Part shown: positions 41,711-50,479 of the stretch, one piece after another
Numbering within the stretch: the stretch's first letter is position 1
How the letters are laid out: every line of letters begins with the position of its first letter
NCBI RefSeq assembly: GCF_001696535.1
Contig: NZ_MBQE01000001.1
Coordinates: forward strand, 1 to 64,000
DNA: 64,000 nucleotides
From: Stappia indica
Lineage (GTDB): Bacteria; Pseudomonadota; Alphaproteobacteria; Rhizobiales; Stappiaceae
Reading direction: 5' to 3'
Notes under the pieces: model-generated
Told to the model about the DNA's origin: nothing
What the model saw: only the letters and a program-made list of their open reading frames with translations
Database searches by the model: none
Position numbers and translations under genes: made by a program

Positions 41711-42934
41711 ATGACAAATTCCCTCCCTTCGGCAGTGCCGGAGCGGCGCCCCACCATCGCGCTCCTTGTTGCCGTCTCCGCCGTCAATCCTCTGGCGCTG
41801 AATATCTACCTGCCGTCGATGCCGACGCTGGTGGACATCTTCGATACGACCGCGGGCATGGTGCAGCTGACGCTGTCGCTCTACCTCGCCGCCGTGGCGA
41901 TCGCGCAGATCGGCATCGGCCCGCTGTCCGACCGGCACGGGCGGCGTCCGGTGCTGATGTGGGGCCTCGGCATCTTCATCATCGGCAGCGTGGTCTGCGT
42001 GCTCGCCGACACGATCGAGACGATGCTGATCGGCCGCGTGCTGCAGGCCGCCGGTGGCTGCGCGGGCATCGTGCTCGGGCGCGCCATCGTGCGCGACCTG
42101 TTCGACCGCAGCCAGGCGGCCAGCATGATCGGTTACGTCACGATGGGCCTTGCCGTTGCGCCGATGATCGGGCCGGCCATCGGCGGCGCGCTCGACGAGA
42201 ATTTCGGCTGGCGCACCAGTTCCTACCTGATGGTCGTTCTCGGCATCATCGTCTTCGTCTGGGCCTGGTTCGAGCTGCACGAGACCAATCACAACCGGGC
42301 GCCAGGCGGCGGCGGGCTGCGGGGGCTGGTGCGAAGCTACGGCGTGCTCGCCCGCTCGCCGCTGTTCCTCAGCTATGCGCTGACCTCTGCCTTCACCTCC
42401 GCCGTGTTTTTCTCCTTCCTCGGCGGTGCACCCTTCATCGCGGCGAAGCTGATGAACATGACGCCCTCCACCTATGGGCTCTATTTCATGCTGGTCGCGG
42501 CCGGCTACATCGTCGGCAACTGGACGTCCGGGCGCTTTTCCGCGCGGATCGGCATCGGCCGCATGATCAACGGGGGCAACATCATCCTCACGCTTGCGGT
42601 GATCGCCATCGCGGCCGCCTTCGGGATGGGCCACCTGCATCCTCTGTCGCTGTTCGGGCCGATGTTCATCGTCGGCGTCGGCAACGGCATGTCGCTGCCC
42701 AACGCCATCGCCGGCGCCGTCAGCGTCCGCCCGGATCTTGCCGGTGCGGCCTCGGGCTTCACGGGCAGCATGCAGATCGGCGCAGGTGCGATCACCTCTG
42801 CACTGGTCGGCTGGCTGTTGACGGGCGTCCTGTGGCCCGGCACGATCTGGCCGCTCGTGCTGGTGATGGCCGTCAGCTGCTGCGTGGCCGTTGCGGCCGG
42901 TGTTGCAGCGAGGTTGCTTGAAGCCGCGGAATAG
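41711..42934 (+). CDS. Bcr/CflA family multidrug efflux MFS transporter
   Basis: 407 residues, twelve helices. Motif A GPLSDRHGRRPVLMWG between helices 2 and 3, and the Bcr/CflA helix 1 pattern NPLALNIYLPSMPTLVDIFDT. Exports drugs such as bicyclomycin or sulfonamide-like compounds in characterised relatives; substrate here unknown. RBS is weak. It follows the DMT transporter by 57 bp. Confidence 0.92.
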   Translation: MTNSLPSAVPERRPTIALLVAVSAVNPLALNIYLPSMPTLVDIFDTTAGMVQLTLSLYLAAVAIAQIGIGPLSDRHGRRPVLMWGLGIFIIGSVVCVLADTIETMLIGRVLQAAGGCAGIVLGRAIVRDLFDRSQAASMIGYVTMGLAVAPMIGPAIGGALDENFGWRTSSYLMVVLGIIVFVWAWFELHETNHNRAPGGGGLRGLVRSYGVLARSPLFLSYALTSAFTSAVFFSFLGGAPFIAAKLMNMTPSTYGLYFMLVAAGYIVGNWTSGRFSARIGIGRMINGGNIILTLAVIAIAAAFGMGHLHPLSLFGPMFIVGVGNGMSLPNAIAGAVSVRPDLAGAASGFTGSMQIGAGAITSALVGWLLTGVLWPGTIWPLVLVMAVSCCVAVAAGVAARLLEAAE

Positions 42935-43043
42935 GCAAGGCGCGCGGGAGGCGGTATCGTCGTCGTATTGGCTGCTTGCCGGCGCCGCGCTTCGCGCCAA
43001 TTACCGGCAGTTCGTGACGCCGAAAGCCACACGAGGTCCTGCA

Positions 43044-44462
43044 ATGACGACATGCCACGGGCCGTCGCGCCGTTTCCTGCTCCAGTCCGCGCTTGTTGCA
43101 AGCGCCTTGCCTTTCCTTCCGCGCATCTCTCTGGCGAGCGCATCTGCGCCGACGGAGCTGGTGGCCAAACCGGGAAAGGCCTCGCTTTGGGAAGAGGGCG
43201 GACCGCTTGCGGATATCTGGGGCTACGACGGCGGCGTGCCCGGGCCGGTTCTGCGGATGCGGCAGGGCGAAACCCTACGCGTCAACTTCCGCAACGAGCT
43301 TGACCAGCCGTCGACCATTCACTGGCACGGCATCCGCATCGACAACGCCTATGACGGCGTTGCCGGCCTGACGCAGGAGTCCGTCGAGCCCGGCGAGACC
43401 TTCGAGTATCTCGTCAAGGCGCCTGACGCAGGCACATTCTGGTACCATCCGCACAACAGAAGCTGGGAACAGATGGCGCGCGGTCTCTATGGCGTCCTGA
43501 TCGTGGAGGAGAGCGAACCCGTCGCGGTCGACCGCGACCTCGTCATGGTGTTCGACGACTGGCGGCTCGACGAGGCGCGGCAGATTGATGTGGCGAGCCT
43601 CGGCATGCTGCATGACTGGGCCCATGCGGGGCGCCTCGGCAATGTGCTCACAGTCAATGGCCAGCCCTATCTGAAGCAGACCGTCACGCCCGGCGAACGC
43701 CTGCGCTTGCGCGTCCTCAACACCGCCAATGCGCGCGTGCTCCAGCTCCGCTTTGCCGGGCTTGCGCCGGTCGTCCTGGCGCTGGATGGGCAACCGGTCG
43801 AGCCCTATCCGCTGGCAGACGAGATTCTGGAGATCGCTCCGGCGCAGCGCTGCGACCTGATGATCGACATGCCGGGCGAGGCGGGCGTGTTCAAGGTCGA
43901 GGAAGTCTCGCGCGATCCCTTCGCGGCCTGCGAGCTGCGCGCCGAAGGCGAGCCCATCGCTCGCACGGCACCGCTGCCCGAGACTTTGCGGCTGCCGGAG
44001 AACCCGCTGGCGAGCGCGCTCGATCTCGAAGGCGCGCTTTCGGTCGATCTCCTGATGGAGGGAGGGGCGATGGGCCGCATGGGCGCCGCGATGCTGCACG
44101 GTGAAAGGAAGGGCATGCGCGACCTCATGGAGGCGGGCAAGGTCTGGAGCTTCAACGGCATCGCCGGCAGCCATCACGACCCGGCATTGTTCTCGACCGC
44201 GCTCGGCCGCACGGTGCGCATGCCCATCGTCAACGACACGCGCTGGCCGCATGCGATCCATCTGCACGGACATCACTTCAAGGTTCTCAGCCGGAACGGC
44301 GCACCGGTTGCACGGGAAGAGTGGCGCGACACGGTTCTGACCGCGCCGGGCGAACGTGTCGAGATCGCCTTCGTTGCCGACAATCCCGGAAAGTGGATGC
44401 TCCACTGCCATATGCTCGAGCATCAGGCGGCCGGCATGATGAGCTGGTTCGAGGTAAGCTGA
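43044..44462 (+). CDS. TAT-exported multicopper oxidase
   Basis: 472 residues. TAT-like signal SRRFLLQSALVASALPFLP; three cupredoxin domains. Copper ligands visible: HWHG (about residue 97), WYHPHNR, HAIHLHGHHF and HCHMLEH near the C-terminus, giving one type 1 and a trinuclear centre. The second motif reads HPH rather than the commoner HSH. A Met/Gly-rich stretch MEGGAMGRMGAAMLHG (about 335-350) resembles the methionine segments of CueO-type cuprous oxidases. Likely copper detoxification or a periplasmic oxidase (inference). Confidence 0.9.
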   Translation: MTTCHGPSRRFLLQSALVASALPFLPRISLASASAPTELVAKPGKASLWEEGGPLADIWGYDGGVPGPVLRMRQGETLRVNFRNELDQPSTIHWHGIRIDNAYDGVAGLTQESVEPGETFEYLVKAPDAGTFWYHPHNRSWEQMARGLYGVLIVEESEPVAVDRDLVMVFDDWRLDEARQIDVASLGMLHDWAHAGRLGNVLTVNGQPYLKQTVTPGERLRLRVLNTANARVLQLRFAGLAPVVLALDGQPVEPYPLADEILEIAPAQRCDLMIDMPGEAGVFKVEEVSRDPFAACELRAEGEPIARTAPLPETLRLPENPLASALDLEGALSVDLLMEGGAMGRMGAAMLHGERKGMRDLMEAGKVWSFNGIAGSHHDPALFSTALGRTVRMPIVNDTRWPHAIHLHGHHFKVLSRNGAPVAREEWRDTVLTAPGERVEIAFVADNPGKWMLHCHMLEHQAAGMMSWFEVS

Positions 44463-44520
44463 CCCTGGCCAAGGGCCGAACGGGTCACGACAATATCAAC
44501 AGGAGAGGAACGTTTCTCGC

Positions 44521-44823
44521 ATGGCCAACAGACAGGAGCGACGCGCAGGACGCGCATCAGGGACGCTCGATACGACCGGTTTCCTGCAGGTCGCGGGCAA
44601 GTTCATCGACGTTGCGAACCGCGAGAACCGCAAGATCCCGGCGACGGACCTGCAGATGGCCTTCCTCTGGGCGGCGGCCCGCTACAACGCGCATGTGGCA
44701 AAGGCGGTGGTCGGCGTCGAGGATCACGAGGATTTCGTGACGCAGATGGTCGAGAGCTACCGCGAAATGCTGCGGCAGAACCTCGCCGATCCGGAGCTCG
44801 ATCCGCCTGCGGGGAGCGCCTGA
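44521..44823 (+). CDS. DUF3144 family protein
   Basis: 100 residues with the DUF3144 core GFLQVAGKFIDVANRENRKI, LQMAFLWAAARYNAHVAK and VESYREMLRQNLADPE. Small, soluble, helical; function unknown. Lies 58 bp after the multicopper oxidase gene and converges on the poly-ferredoxin gene. Confidence 0.75.
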   Translation: MANRQERRAGRASGTLDTTGFLQVAGKFIDVANRENRKIPATDLQMAFLWAAARYNAHVAKAVVGVEDHEDFVTQMVESYREMLRQNLADPELDPPAGSA

Positions 44824-44839
44824 AGTCCTTTTGGACGAG

Positions 44840-44868
44840 GACCGGTCGCCGCAGGACGGCGACCGGTC
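44840..44868. terminator. Perfect 12-bp hairpin between convergent DUF3144 and Fe-S genes
   Basis: gaccggtcgccg (44840-44851) pairs with cggcgaccggtc (44857-44868) around a 5-nt loop in the 49-bp convergent gap. Probable bidirectional terminator; no long T-run on either side. Confidence 0.65.
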
Positions 44869-44872
44869 GATC

Positions 44873-46912
44873 TCAGTTGTCCTTCAGGAAGTCGTCCGCG
44901 GTCAGCGAGCCTTTTTCCATCGCCAGATAATCGTCGGTCGTGACGATCCGCGGCCTCGCGCCGCCGCGCAGCGGCGTATCGTCCATCTCCCACTGGGCCG
45001 AGATCCGGCAGTCGTCGCACATCTCGATCAGGGCTATCTGGTCGGCACGCTGGAACATCCAGTGCTTGCCGGACAGCTTTTCGCGGATGCGAGCAATGGA
45101 TGAGCGCGTGCCGAAGGCCTTGCCGCAGGAAACGCAGGTCGCCGGCTCTTCCTCGTGCAGGACCTCTGGCCGCATGGCGCTCGGAGCGGCGTTGTAGCGC
45201 GCGTCCAGCGTGATGACCTGCTCCGGGCAGGTATTGGCACACAGACCGCACTGCACGCAGGCCGCTTCCGTGATGCTGACCTGGGGCTTGTCCGGATTGT
45301 CGGAAAGCGCTGCCGTCGGGCAGGCGGAGACGCAGGCGAGACAGAGCGTGCAGCCGTCGGAGGCGATCTGGATGCGGCCATAGGGCGCGTGCGCCGGTAG
45401 GGCGATCATCTCCTGTGGTGCCGGGGCACCGTCCAGCAGCCGGGCGATGGCGCTGCGGGCGACATCGCGCTTGGTGCCGACCGGGTCGAAACTTGCGGCG
45501 CGGACGGCGAGAGCCTTCGGCTGAAGACCGAAGTATCCGGTCACTGCGTCGGGATCGTCTTCGACGGCGATGGCGAAGGCGCCATCGGCCTGGTGGCCCA
45601 TGCCGGCAAGCAGGCTCTCGCTCAGCTCGATTTCCATGCGCAGGGCATCGAGTTCGTGCGCCTTGGACGGCGGACACAGGAACACGATGCGCCGGGCGCC
45701 GGCGAGCACGGCGGCAAGCATCGCGTCATGGCCAAAGCTGGTGACCGAATGGGCGCCGTGCGGTAGCACGTTGCCGGGCAGGCCTTCGCCGAGCCGGGCG
45801 AGCGCGGTGATGATGTCGCCGCCGTGCTGACTCTCGTGGACGAGAAGGACGGCATCCTTGCCGCCCGCCTCGCGATAGGTGCCGAGCAATGCCTGCAGCT
45901 TGCGGATCTGGCTGCCGCGCTCCGGGTAGCGATAGCTGACCGCGCCCGTGGGGCAGTGCGCCGCGCACGAGCCGCAGCCTCCGCAAATGCCGGGATCGAT
46001 GGCGATCTCGCGCCCCGTGCTGGAGATCGCGCCGGCGGGGCAGGCGTCCAGACAGTTGGTGCAGCCGGTCTTGCCCGAACGGCCATGGGCGCAGATCGAG
46101 GCGTCGTAGGTGACATAGAGCGGTTTTTCGAACGTGCCGACCATGTCGGCCATATCGAACATCGCTCGCGCCACCGCGGCCGGGTTGCCCGGATCGACGC
46201 GCATGTAGCCATCACGCTTGGAGGGGGCGCTGACCAACGGCGTTTCGCCGGACAGGTCGAGGATCAGGCTGCAATTGGCGCGCGCGCCGTCACGGGCGAG
46301 GGCGAAGGAGGGAGCCCCGCGCGAGGACGGCAGCATCTGGGCATAGCCGTCGACCGTCACCTCGAAATCGCCCAGCGATCCCTTGAGCGTACGGATACGC
46401 CCGGCATGAACCGGAATTTCCAGCGTGGCGGGCAGGATGAGATCCGAAACGTCGCTGAGCAGCAGCGAGACCGACAGACGTCCTTCAAGAGCTCGCGCCG
46501 CATCGAGCGCCTGCTGGCCGGCACCATAGACGAGGCAGACCCCATCGGACTCGATCGAGTGAAGGGCTGCCGGGGCTGAAGGTGCCAGCGCCTCGGCGAG
46601 CAGGGCGGAGATCTTGGGATGCGGGTCGGTCGAGGTTGCGCACCAGCCGGCGCGCTCGCGGATATTGACGAAGGAGAGCTCCTGATCGGCGCCGCGCTCC
46701 TCTGCGACTTCCTGGAACAGCGGCGCTTCCTGCGTGCAGGCGATCAGCAGCGGTTCGCCGGTCGCCAGCGCCTTTTCGAACGAGGCCATCTGCGCACGGC
46801 ACAGCTGGGTGTGAACGGTGTGGTCCTTGTCCAGTCCTGCAATCCGGCCTGCGTCGAGACGCATGGTCTTTTCGCAGTTGCACAGCATGACCCGGGGTTT
46901 GCTCGACGCCAT
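44873..46912 (-). CDS. Poly-[4Fe-4S] ferredoxin-domain protein of formate dehydrogenase cluster
   Basis: 679 residues. The N-terminus has a Cys-rich VMLCNCEKTMR segment; four ferredoxin cluster motifs are visible, CTNCLDACPAGAIS and CGGCGSCAAHCPTGA in the middle, CTLCLACVSACPTAAL and CVQCGLCANTCPEQV in the C-terminal third, plus extra pairs CVSCGKAF and CDDCR. Between them is an HdrA/MvhD-like stretch (VFLCPPSKAHELDALRME). No signal, so cytoplasmic. ATG at 46912 has ggaggaac upstream; a start at 46987 lacks one. Possibly a reductant carrier for assembly of the dehydrogenase (inference). Divergent from DUF3305. Confidence 0.85.
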   Translation of the reverse strand: MASSKPRVMLCNCEKTMRLDAGRIAGLDKDHTVHTQLCRAQMASFEKALATGEPLLIACTQEAPLFQEVAEERGADQELSFVNIRERAGWCATSTDPHPKISALLAEALAPSAPAALHSIESDGVCLVYGAGQQALDAARALEGRLSVSLLLSDVSDLILPATLEIPVHAGRIRTLKGSLGDFEVTVDGYAQMLPSSRGAPSFALARDGARANCSLILDLSGETPLVSAPSKRDGYMRVDPGNPAAVARAMFDMADMVGTFEKPLYVTYDASICAHGRSGKTGCTNCLDACPAGAISSTGREIAIDPGICGGCGSCAAHCPTGAVSYRYPERGSQIRKLQALLGTYREAGGKDAVLLVHESQHGGDIITALARLGEGLPGNVLPHGAHSVTSFGHDAMLAAVLAGARRIVFLCPPSKAHELDALRMEIELSESLLAGMGHQADGAFAIAVEDDPDAVTGYFGLQPKALAVRAASFDPVGTKRDVARSAIARLLDGAPAPQEMIALPAHAPYGRIQIASDGCTLCLACVSACPTAALSDNPDKPQVSITEAACVQCGLCANTCPEQVITLDARYNAAPSAMRPEVLHEEEPATCVSCGKAFGTRSSIARIREKLSGKHWMFQRADQIALIEMCDDCRISAQWEMDDTPLRGGARPRIVTTDDYLAMEKGSLTADDFLKDN

Positions 46913-47161
46913 GTCGTTCCTCCGTGGCGCGTGCCCGTCCTGCATTGAAACGCCGGCGGGCCGCTCATATTCGATTTGCCCTGACACTAGCGCAATTCGT
47001 GACGATTTTCGTTACCTGACTGCACTTGTTCGCGTCCTTCTCGGCAGCAGCACTCTGGCGAGGCCTCCATGCGGCCGGGCCGCATTGCCTTTCCCTCTCG
47101 TGTGCCCCAGAATTACGCAGATACGACACTATCGGACCGCGCCTCGCGGGGAGGATTTCAC

Positions 47162-47698
47162 GTGCAAAGGGAAGTGATTGCGCCGTTCGGCATCGTGCTG
47201 GAGCGCCGCCCGTCCCCTTCGAAATGGGCGGACTGGTCGTGGAGGATCGCGGAAGTGATCCCAGACGCGCCGGCAACGGACGGATGGGCGGTCATCCATG
47301 ACGGCGATGGCGTGACCCGCTATCTCTCCGCACCGCATATGCTTGTTCTGCACCACAAGATGGTGGAGGCCTACGACGCGAATATCGAGACCGGCTCACC
47401 GTCGATCTGGGCGATGTTGGACGACGAGGTCACTCCGCAGATGCCGCCTTACAGGGTGCGCGGCATCACGGCCGATCCTTACGAGGCGCAGGGTGTCCTC
47501 GACAGTGCGGCAGGGCTGGTGGAGCGGTTGGCAATGCCGCGCGAAACGGTTGCCTGGATGGCACAGTATCTCGCCTCGCTGCCGGAGGCGCCTGCCTTCC
47601 GCAAGCGTCGCCGCGACCGGGTCGAGACCGAGAAGCAGATCTTCGGCAAGGAGCCGATCTTCTCGCCGCTCGGCCGCCGAGAGGAGCGCGAACCGTGA
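47162..47698 (+). CDS. DUF3305 family protein
   Basis: 178 residues: IAPFGIVLERRPSPSKWADWSWRIAEVIPDA at the N-terminus is the DUF3305 signature, followed by LHHKMVEAYDANIETGSPSIWAML. GTG start at 47162 follows ggggagga. Soluble; function unknown but the family co-occurs with formate dehydrogenase and DUF3306 (also in Shewanella fdh loci). Overlaps DUF3306 by 4 bp. Confidence 0.82.
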   Translation: MQREVIAPFGIVLERRPSPSKWADWSWRIAEVIPDAPATDGWAVIHDGDGVTRYLSAPHMLVLHHKMVEAYDANIETGSPSIWAMLDDEVTPQMPPYRVRGITADPYEAQGVLDSAAGLVERLAMPRETVAWMAQYLASLPEAPAFRKRRRDRVETEKQIFGKEPIFSPLGRREEREP

Positions 47699-48447
47699 GC
47701 ACCGAGACCGACCGCGGCTTTCTCTCGCGCTGGTCGCAGCGCAAGCAGGCGGCGCGCCAGCAGGGCGACGCAGACCGTGAGCACGCACCTCGCGATGGCG
47801 TGACTGCCGAGCCTGTCGACGGCGAGCCGGGAGGCGCTGCCGGACAGGAGAAGCCGACGCGCGAGGAAATCGCCAAGGCCAACCAGGCGGCAGCGGAGGC
47901 TGTCGATCTCGAGACACTCGGCTTCGACTCCGATTTCTCGCTGTTCCTCAAGGACGGCGTGTCCACCCAGCTGAAGAACGCGGCGCTGCGCAAGCTCTGG
48001 CGCTCCAACCCGGTTCTGGCCTGTGTCGATGGCCTCAACGATTACGACGACGACTATCGCACGGTCGAAACCTTTGCCGATGGGATCCGCTCGTCCTGGC
48101 AGGTCGGCAAGGGCTACAGCTGGATGTCCGAAGTGGAGGAAAGGCTGGAGGCGGTGGCGGATGCGGTCGATCTGCAGCCTGCTTCGGACCACGTTGCCGA
48201 ACCTGCTTCCGGAGGGACAGAACCGGATGCCCCCGACAGTCTTGAGGATAAGGACTGCGATCTCGCAGAGACGCCGGGCGACGAGGAACCTGTCCTCGCG
48301 GGGGATCCGGCAGAGGCAGTTCAGGAGGAAGAAGTCCTGTCGCTTGCCGCGCCGATAGTGAACGACGACGACATGGTTCGGCCACGCCGCGTGCCGTCCG
48401 TTGAAGAGCCTGTTCGGCCTACCCGCAGGCGGGTGCGCTTTACCTGA
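47695..48447 (+). CDS. DUF3306 family protein
   Basis: 250 residues: FLSRWSQRKQAAR at the N-terminus and the core LETLGFDSDFSLFLKDGVSTQLKNAALRKLWRSNPVLACVDGLNDYDDDYR are diagnostic. The C-terminal ~100 residues are acidic and low complexity, ending in a basic VRPTRRRVRFT tail. GTG start overlaps the DUF3305 stop (GTGA). Function unknown. Confidence 0.82.
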   Translation: MSTETDRGFLSRWSQRKQAARQQGDADREHAPRDGVTAEPVDGEPGGAAGQEKPTREEIAKANQAAAEAVDLETLGFDSDFSLFLKDGVSTQLKNAALRKLWRSNPVLACVDGLNDYDDDYRTVETFADGIRSSWQVGKGYSWMSEVEERLEAVADAVDLQPASDHVAEPASGGTEPDAPDSLEDKDCDLAETPGDEEPVLAGDPAEAVQEEEVLSLAAPIVNDDDMVRPRRVPSVEEPVRPTRRRVRFT

Positions 48448-48467
48448 AAAGACAGCCAGCTGCGCGC

Positions 48468-48806
48468 TTATTGCGCCGGAAACTGGCTCTCGCAATAACT
48501 GACCGCGCGCGAACGGAACGTATCGTAGCGCGCTGCATCCACCAGCCCTTCCTCGCGCATCTTGTCGACGGCACCGACACGCTCTGCGAGACAGGCGTCG
48601 AGCTGCGGATTGCCCGAGGAGGTCATGCCGGCACTGACGGTGCCGGAACTCTCGAACGGCGTCATGGCGACGCCTGCGAAGCCGACCTTCCCGATCCAGA
48701 CCATGGCTCCCGCCAGTCCCGCGGCAATCGCGAGCGCAGCGATGCGCGCACCGGCGCCGTCGATGGCACGCGGGCGAGGGGAGCGGGAGACGGGAGCCTC
48801 CGTCAT
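48468..48806 (-). CDS. Hypothetical single-pass membrane protein downstream of moaA
   Basis: 112 residues: short cytoplasmic N-terminus, one helix (RIAALAIAAGLAGAMVWIG, about 21-39), then a periplasmic part with two cysteines (LDACLAERVGAVDKMREEGL...YCESQFPAQ). Begins immediately after the moaA stop, so co-transcribed. Family not recognised. Confidence 0.65.
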   Translation of the reverse strand: MTEAPVSRSPRPRAIDGAGARIAALAIAAGLAGAMVWIGKVGFAGVAMTPFESSGTVSAGMTSSGNPQLDACLAERVGAVDKMREEGLVDAARYDTFRSRAVSYCESQFPAQ

Positions 48807-48807
48807 G

Positions 48808-49809
48808 TCAGCCGCCCGTCACGCTCATGTGGCGGGATACCGCCGGTTGGCGCGTGCGCCGGTCGATGATGAAGTCATGGCCCTTCGGCTTGCGTCCGAT
48901 CGCCTCGTCGATGGCGTTGTACAACAGCTCGTCGCTTTCCGAAGCGCGCAGCGCGGCACGAAGGTCGGCGCTGTCGTCTTGACCGAGGCACATGTAGAGC
49001 ATGCCGGTGCAGGTCACGCGGACGCGGTTGCAGCTCTCGCAGAAATTGTGGGTCATCGGAGTGATGAAGCCGAGCCGCCCACCGGTTTCCGCGATGCGCA
49101 CGTAGCGGGCCGGGCCTCCCGTCTTGTAGGGAATGTCCTCAAGCGTCAGGCGCTCGGCCAGGTTGGCCCGCACGAGCGAAAGCGGCAGGTATTGGTCCGT
49201 CCGGTCTTCCTCGATCTCGCCGAGCGGCATGGTCTCGATCAGCGTCAGATCGTAGCCGTTGCCGTGGCACCATTCGAGCATCTGCACGATCTCGTGCTCG
49301 TTGACGCCTTTTAGGGCGACCATGTTGATCTTCACCGAGAGGCCGGCTTCCGTCGCCGCTCGGATCCCGTCCATCACCTTGGCAAGATCGCCCCAGCGGG
49401 TGATGGCGCGGAACCGCGCAGGGTCCAGCGTGTCGATGGACACGTTGATCCGCCGGACGCCGCAGTCGTAGAGCTCGGACGCATACCGAGCGAGCTGCGA
49501 CCCGTTGGTGGTGATCGTCAGCTCCTCCAGATCGCCGCTGTCGATATGGCGCGAGAGCGAGCGGATCAGGCTCATGATGTTCTTTCGCACGAGCGGCTCG
49601 CCGCCGGTCAGGCGCAGCTTGCGCACGCCCTTGACGATGAAGGCGGAGCACAGCCGATCGAGCTCCTCGAGACTGAGGACTTCCCGCTTGGGCAGGAAGG
49701 TCATGTCTTCGGCCATGCAATAGACGCAACGGAAATCGCAACGATCAGTAACGGAAACGCGGAGATAGCTGACGGTTCGCCCGAAGGGGTCGATCATCTG
49801 CTGGGACAT
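48808..49809 (-). CDS. moaA: GTP 3',8-cyclase MoaA
   Basis: 333 residues. Radical SAM enzyme for the first step of molybdopterin synthesis. N-terminal cluster [12 protein letters not shown] (CxxxCxxC), [14 protein letters not shown], and the C-terminal second cluster [21 protein letters not shown] that binds GTP. Ends with the usual GG tail (SVTGG). Together with fdhD-mobAB-moeA on the other side, it completes a Moco gene bracket around the formate dehydrogenase genes; moaC, moaD, moaE and moeB are not in the window. Confidence 0.95.
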   Translation of the reverse strand: MSQQMIDPFGRTVSYLRVSVTDRCDFRCVYCMAEDMTFLPKREVLSLEELDRLCSAFIVKGVRKLRLTGGEPLVRKNIMSLIRSLSRHIDSGDLEELTITTNGSQLARYASELYDCGVRRINVSIDTLDPARFRAITRWGDLAKVMDGIRAATEAGLSVKINMVALKGVNEHEIVQMLEWCHGNGYDLTLIETMPLGEIEEDRTDQYLPLSLVRANLAERLTLEDIPYKTGGPARYVRIAETGGRLGFITPMTHNFCESCNRVRVTCTGMLYMCLGQDDSADLRAALRASESDELLYNAIDEAIGRKPKGHDFIIDRRTRQPAVSRHMSVTGG

Positions 49810-50034
49810 CGTGTGTTCCTTGCTCGGCCGCCTGTGCGGCCCCTTGATATGCGGACGCCGGACGCCTGCCGCCTCCGGGCTCCCTCCATTTGGGTATGAA
49901 GGTAGCGGAAAGAAGCCTTGCGTCAATTGTGCGCAGGGAGGAGACATCACCGGCCGCGGTCGCGCTTGCAGTTTGGCGCAGCCCTACTATCGTCGCCGGC
50001 AATCGATGCAACGCAACCTGGAAGGATTGGCAAC

Positions 50035-50406
50035 GTGACCGACAGCAAGCCCTGGCCGACGGAACTCCGCCTCAGCAAGGACCGCAAGCGGCTGACCGTC
50101 ACCTTCGACACTGGCGAGGCGCACGAGTACTCCGCCGAGTATCTGCGCGTCTGTTCTCCCTCCGCCGAAGTGCAGGGCCACTCGCCGGCGCAGCGCAAGA
50201 CGGTGCCCGGCAAGATGGAGGTCGGGATCCTGCAGCTCGATCCGGTCGGCAACTATGCGGTGCGCATCCATTTCGACGACCTTCACAACACCGGGATCTT
50301 TTCCTGGGACTATTTCGTCAAGCTGGCGAACGAGCGCGAGGAACTGTGGGGCGGCTATCTTCGCGAAATGGAAGAAAAAGGGCTTTCCCGCGAGCCGCGC
50401 CGCTGA
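50035..50406 (+). CDS. DUF971 domain protein
   Basis: 123 residues matching DUF971 (gamma-butyrobetaine hydroxylase N-terminal-like): PTELRLSKDRKRLTVTFDTGEAHEYSAEYLRV, VGILQLDPVGNYAVRIHFDDLHNTGIFSWDYF. Often linked to Fe-S or Mrp function. GTG at 50035 follows aaggattgg; no ATG gives a better start. Divergent from moaA. Confidence 0.88.
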   Translation: MTDSKPWPTELRLSKDRKRLTVTFDTGEAHEYSAEYLRVCSPSAEVQGHSPAQRKTVPGKMEVGILQLDPVGNYAVRIHFDDLHNTGIFSWDYFVKLANEREELWGGYLREMEEKGLSREPRR

Positions 50407-50479
50407 AACTGCCGTCGACAGCTGTCTGGAATCGTCTGCATAGTTGCGACGGATGGAATCACTTCGGAGAGTGCGAATC

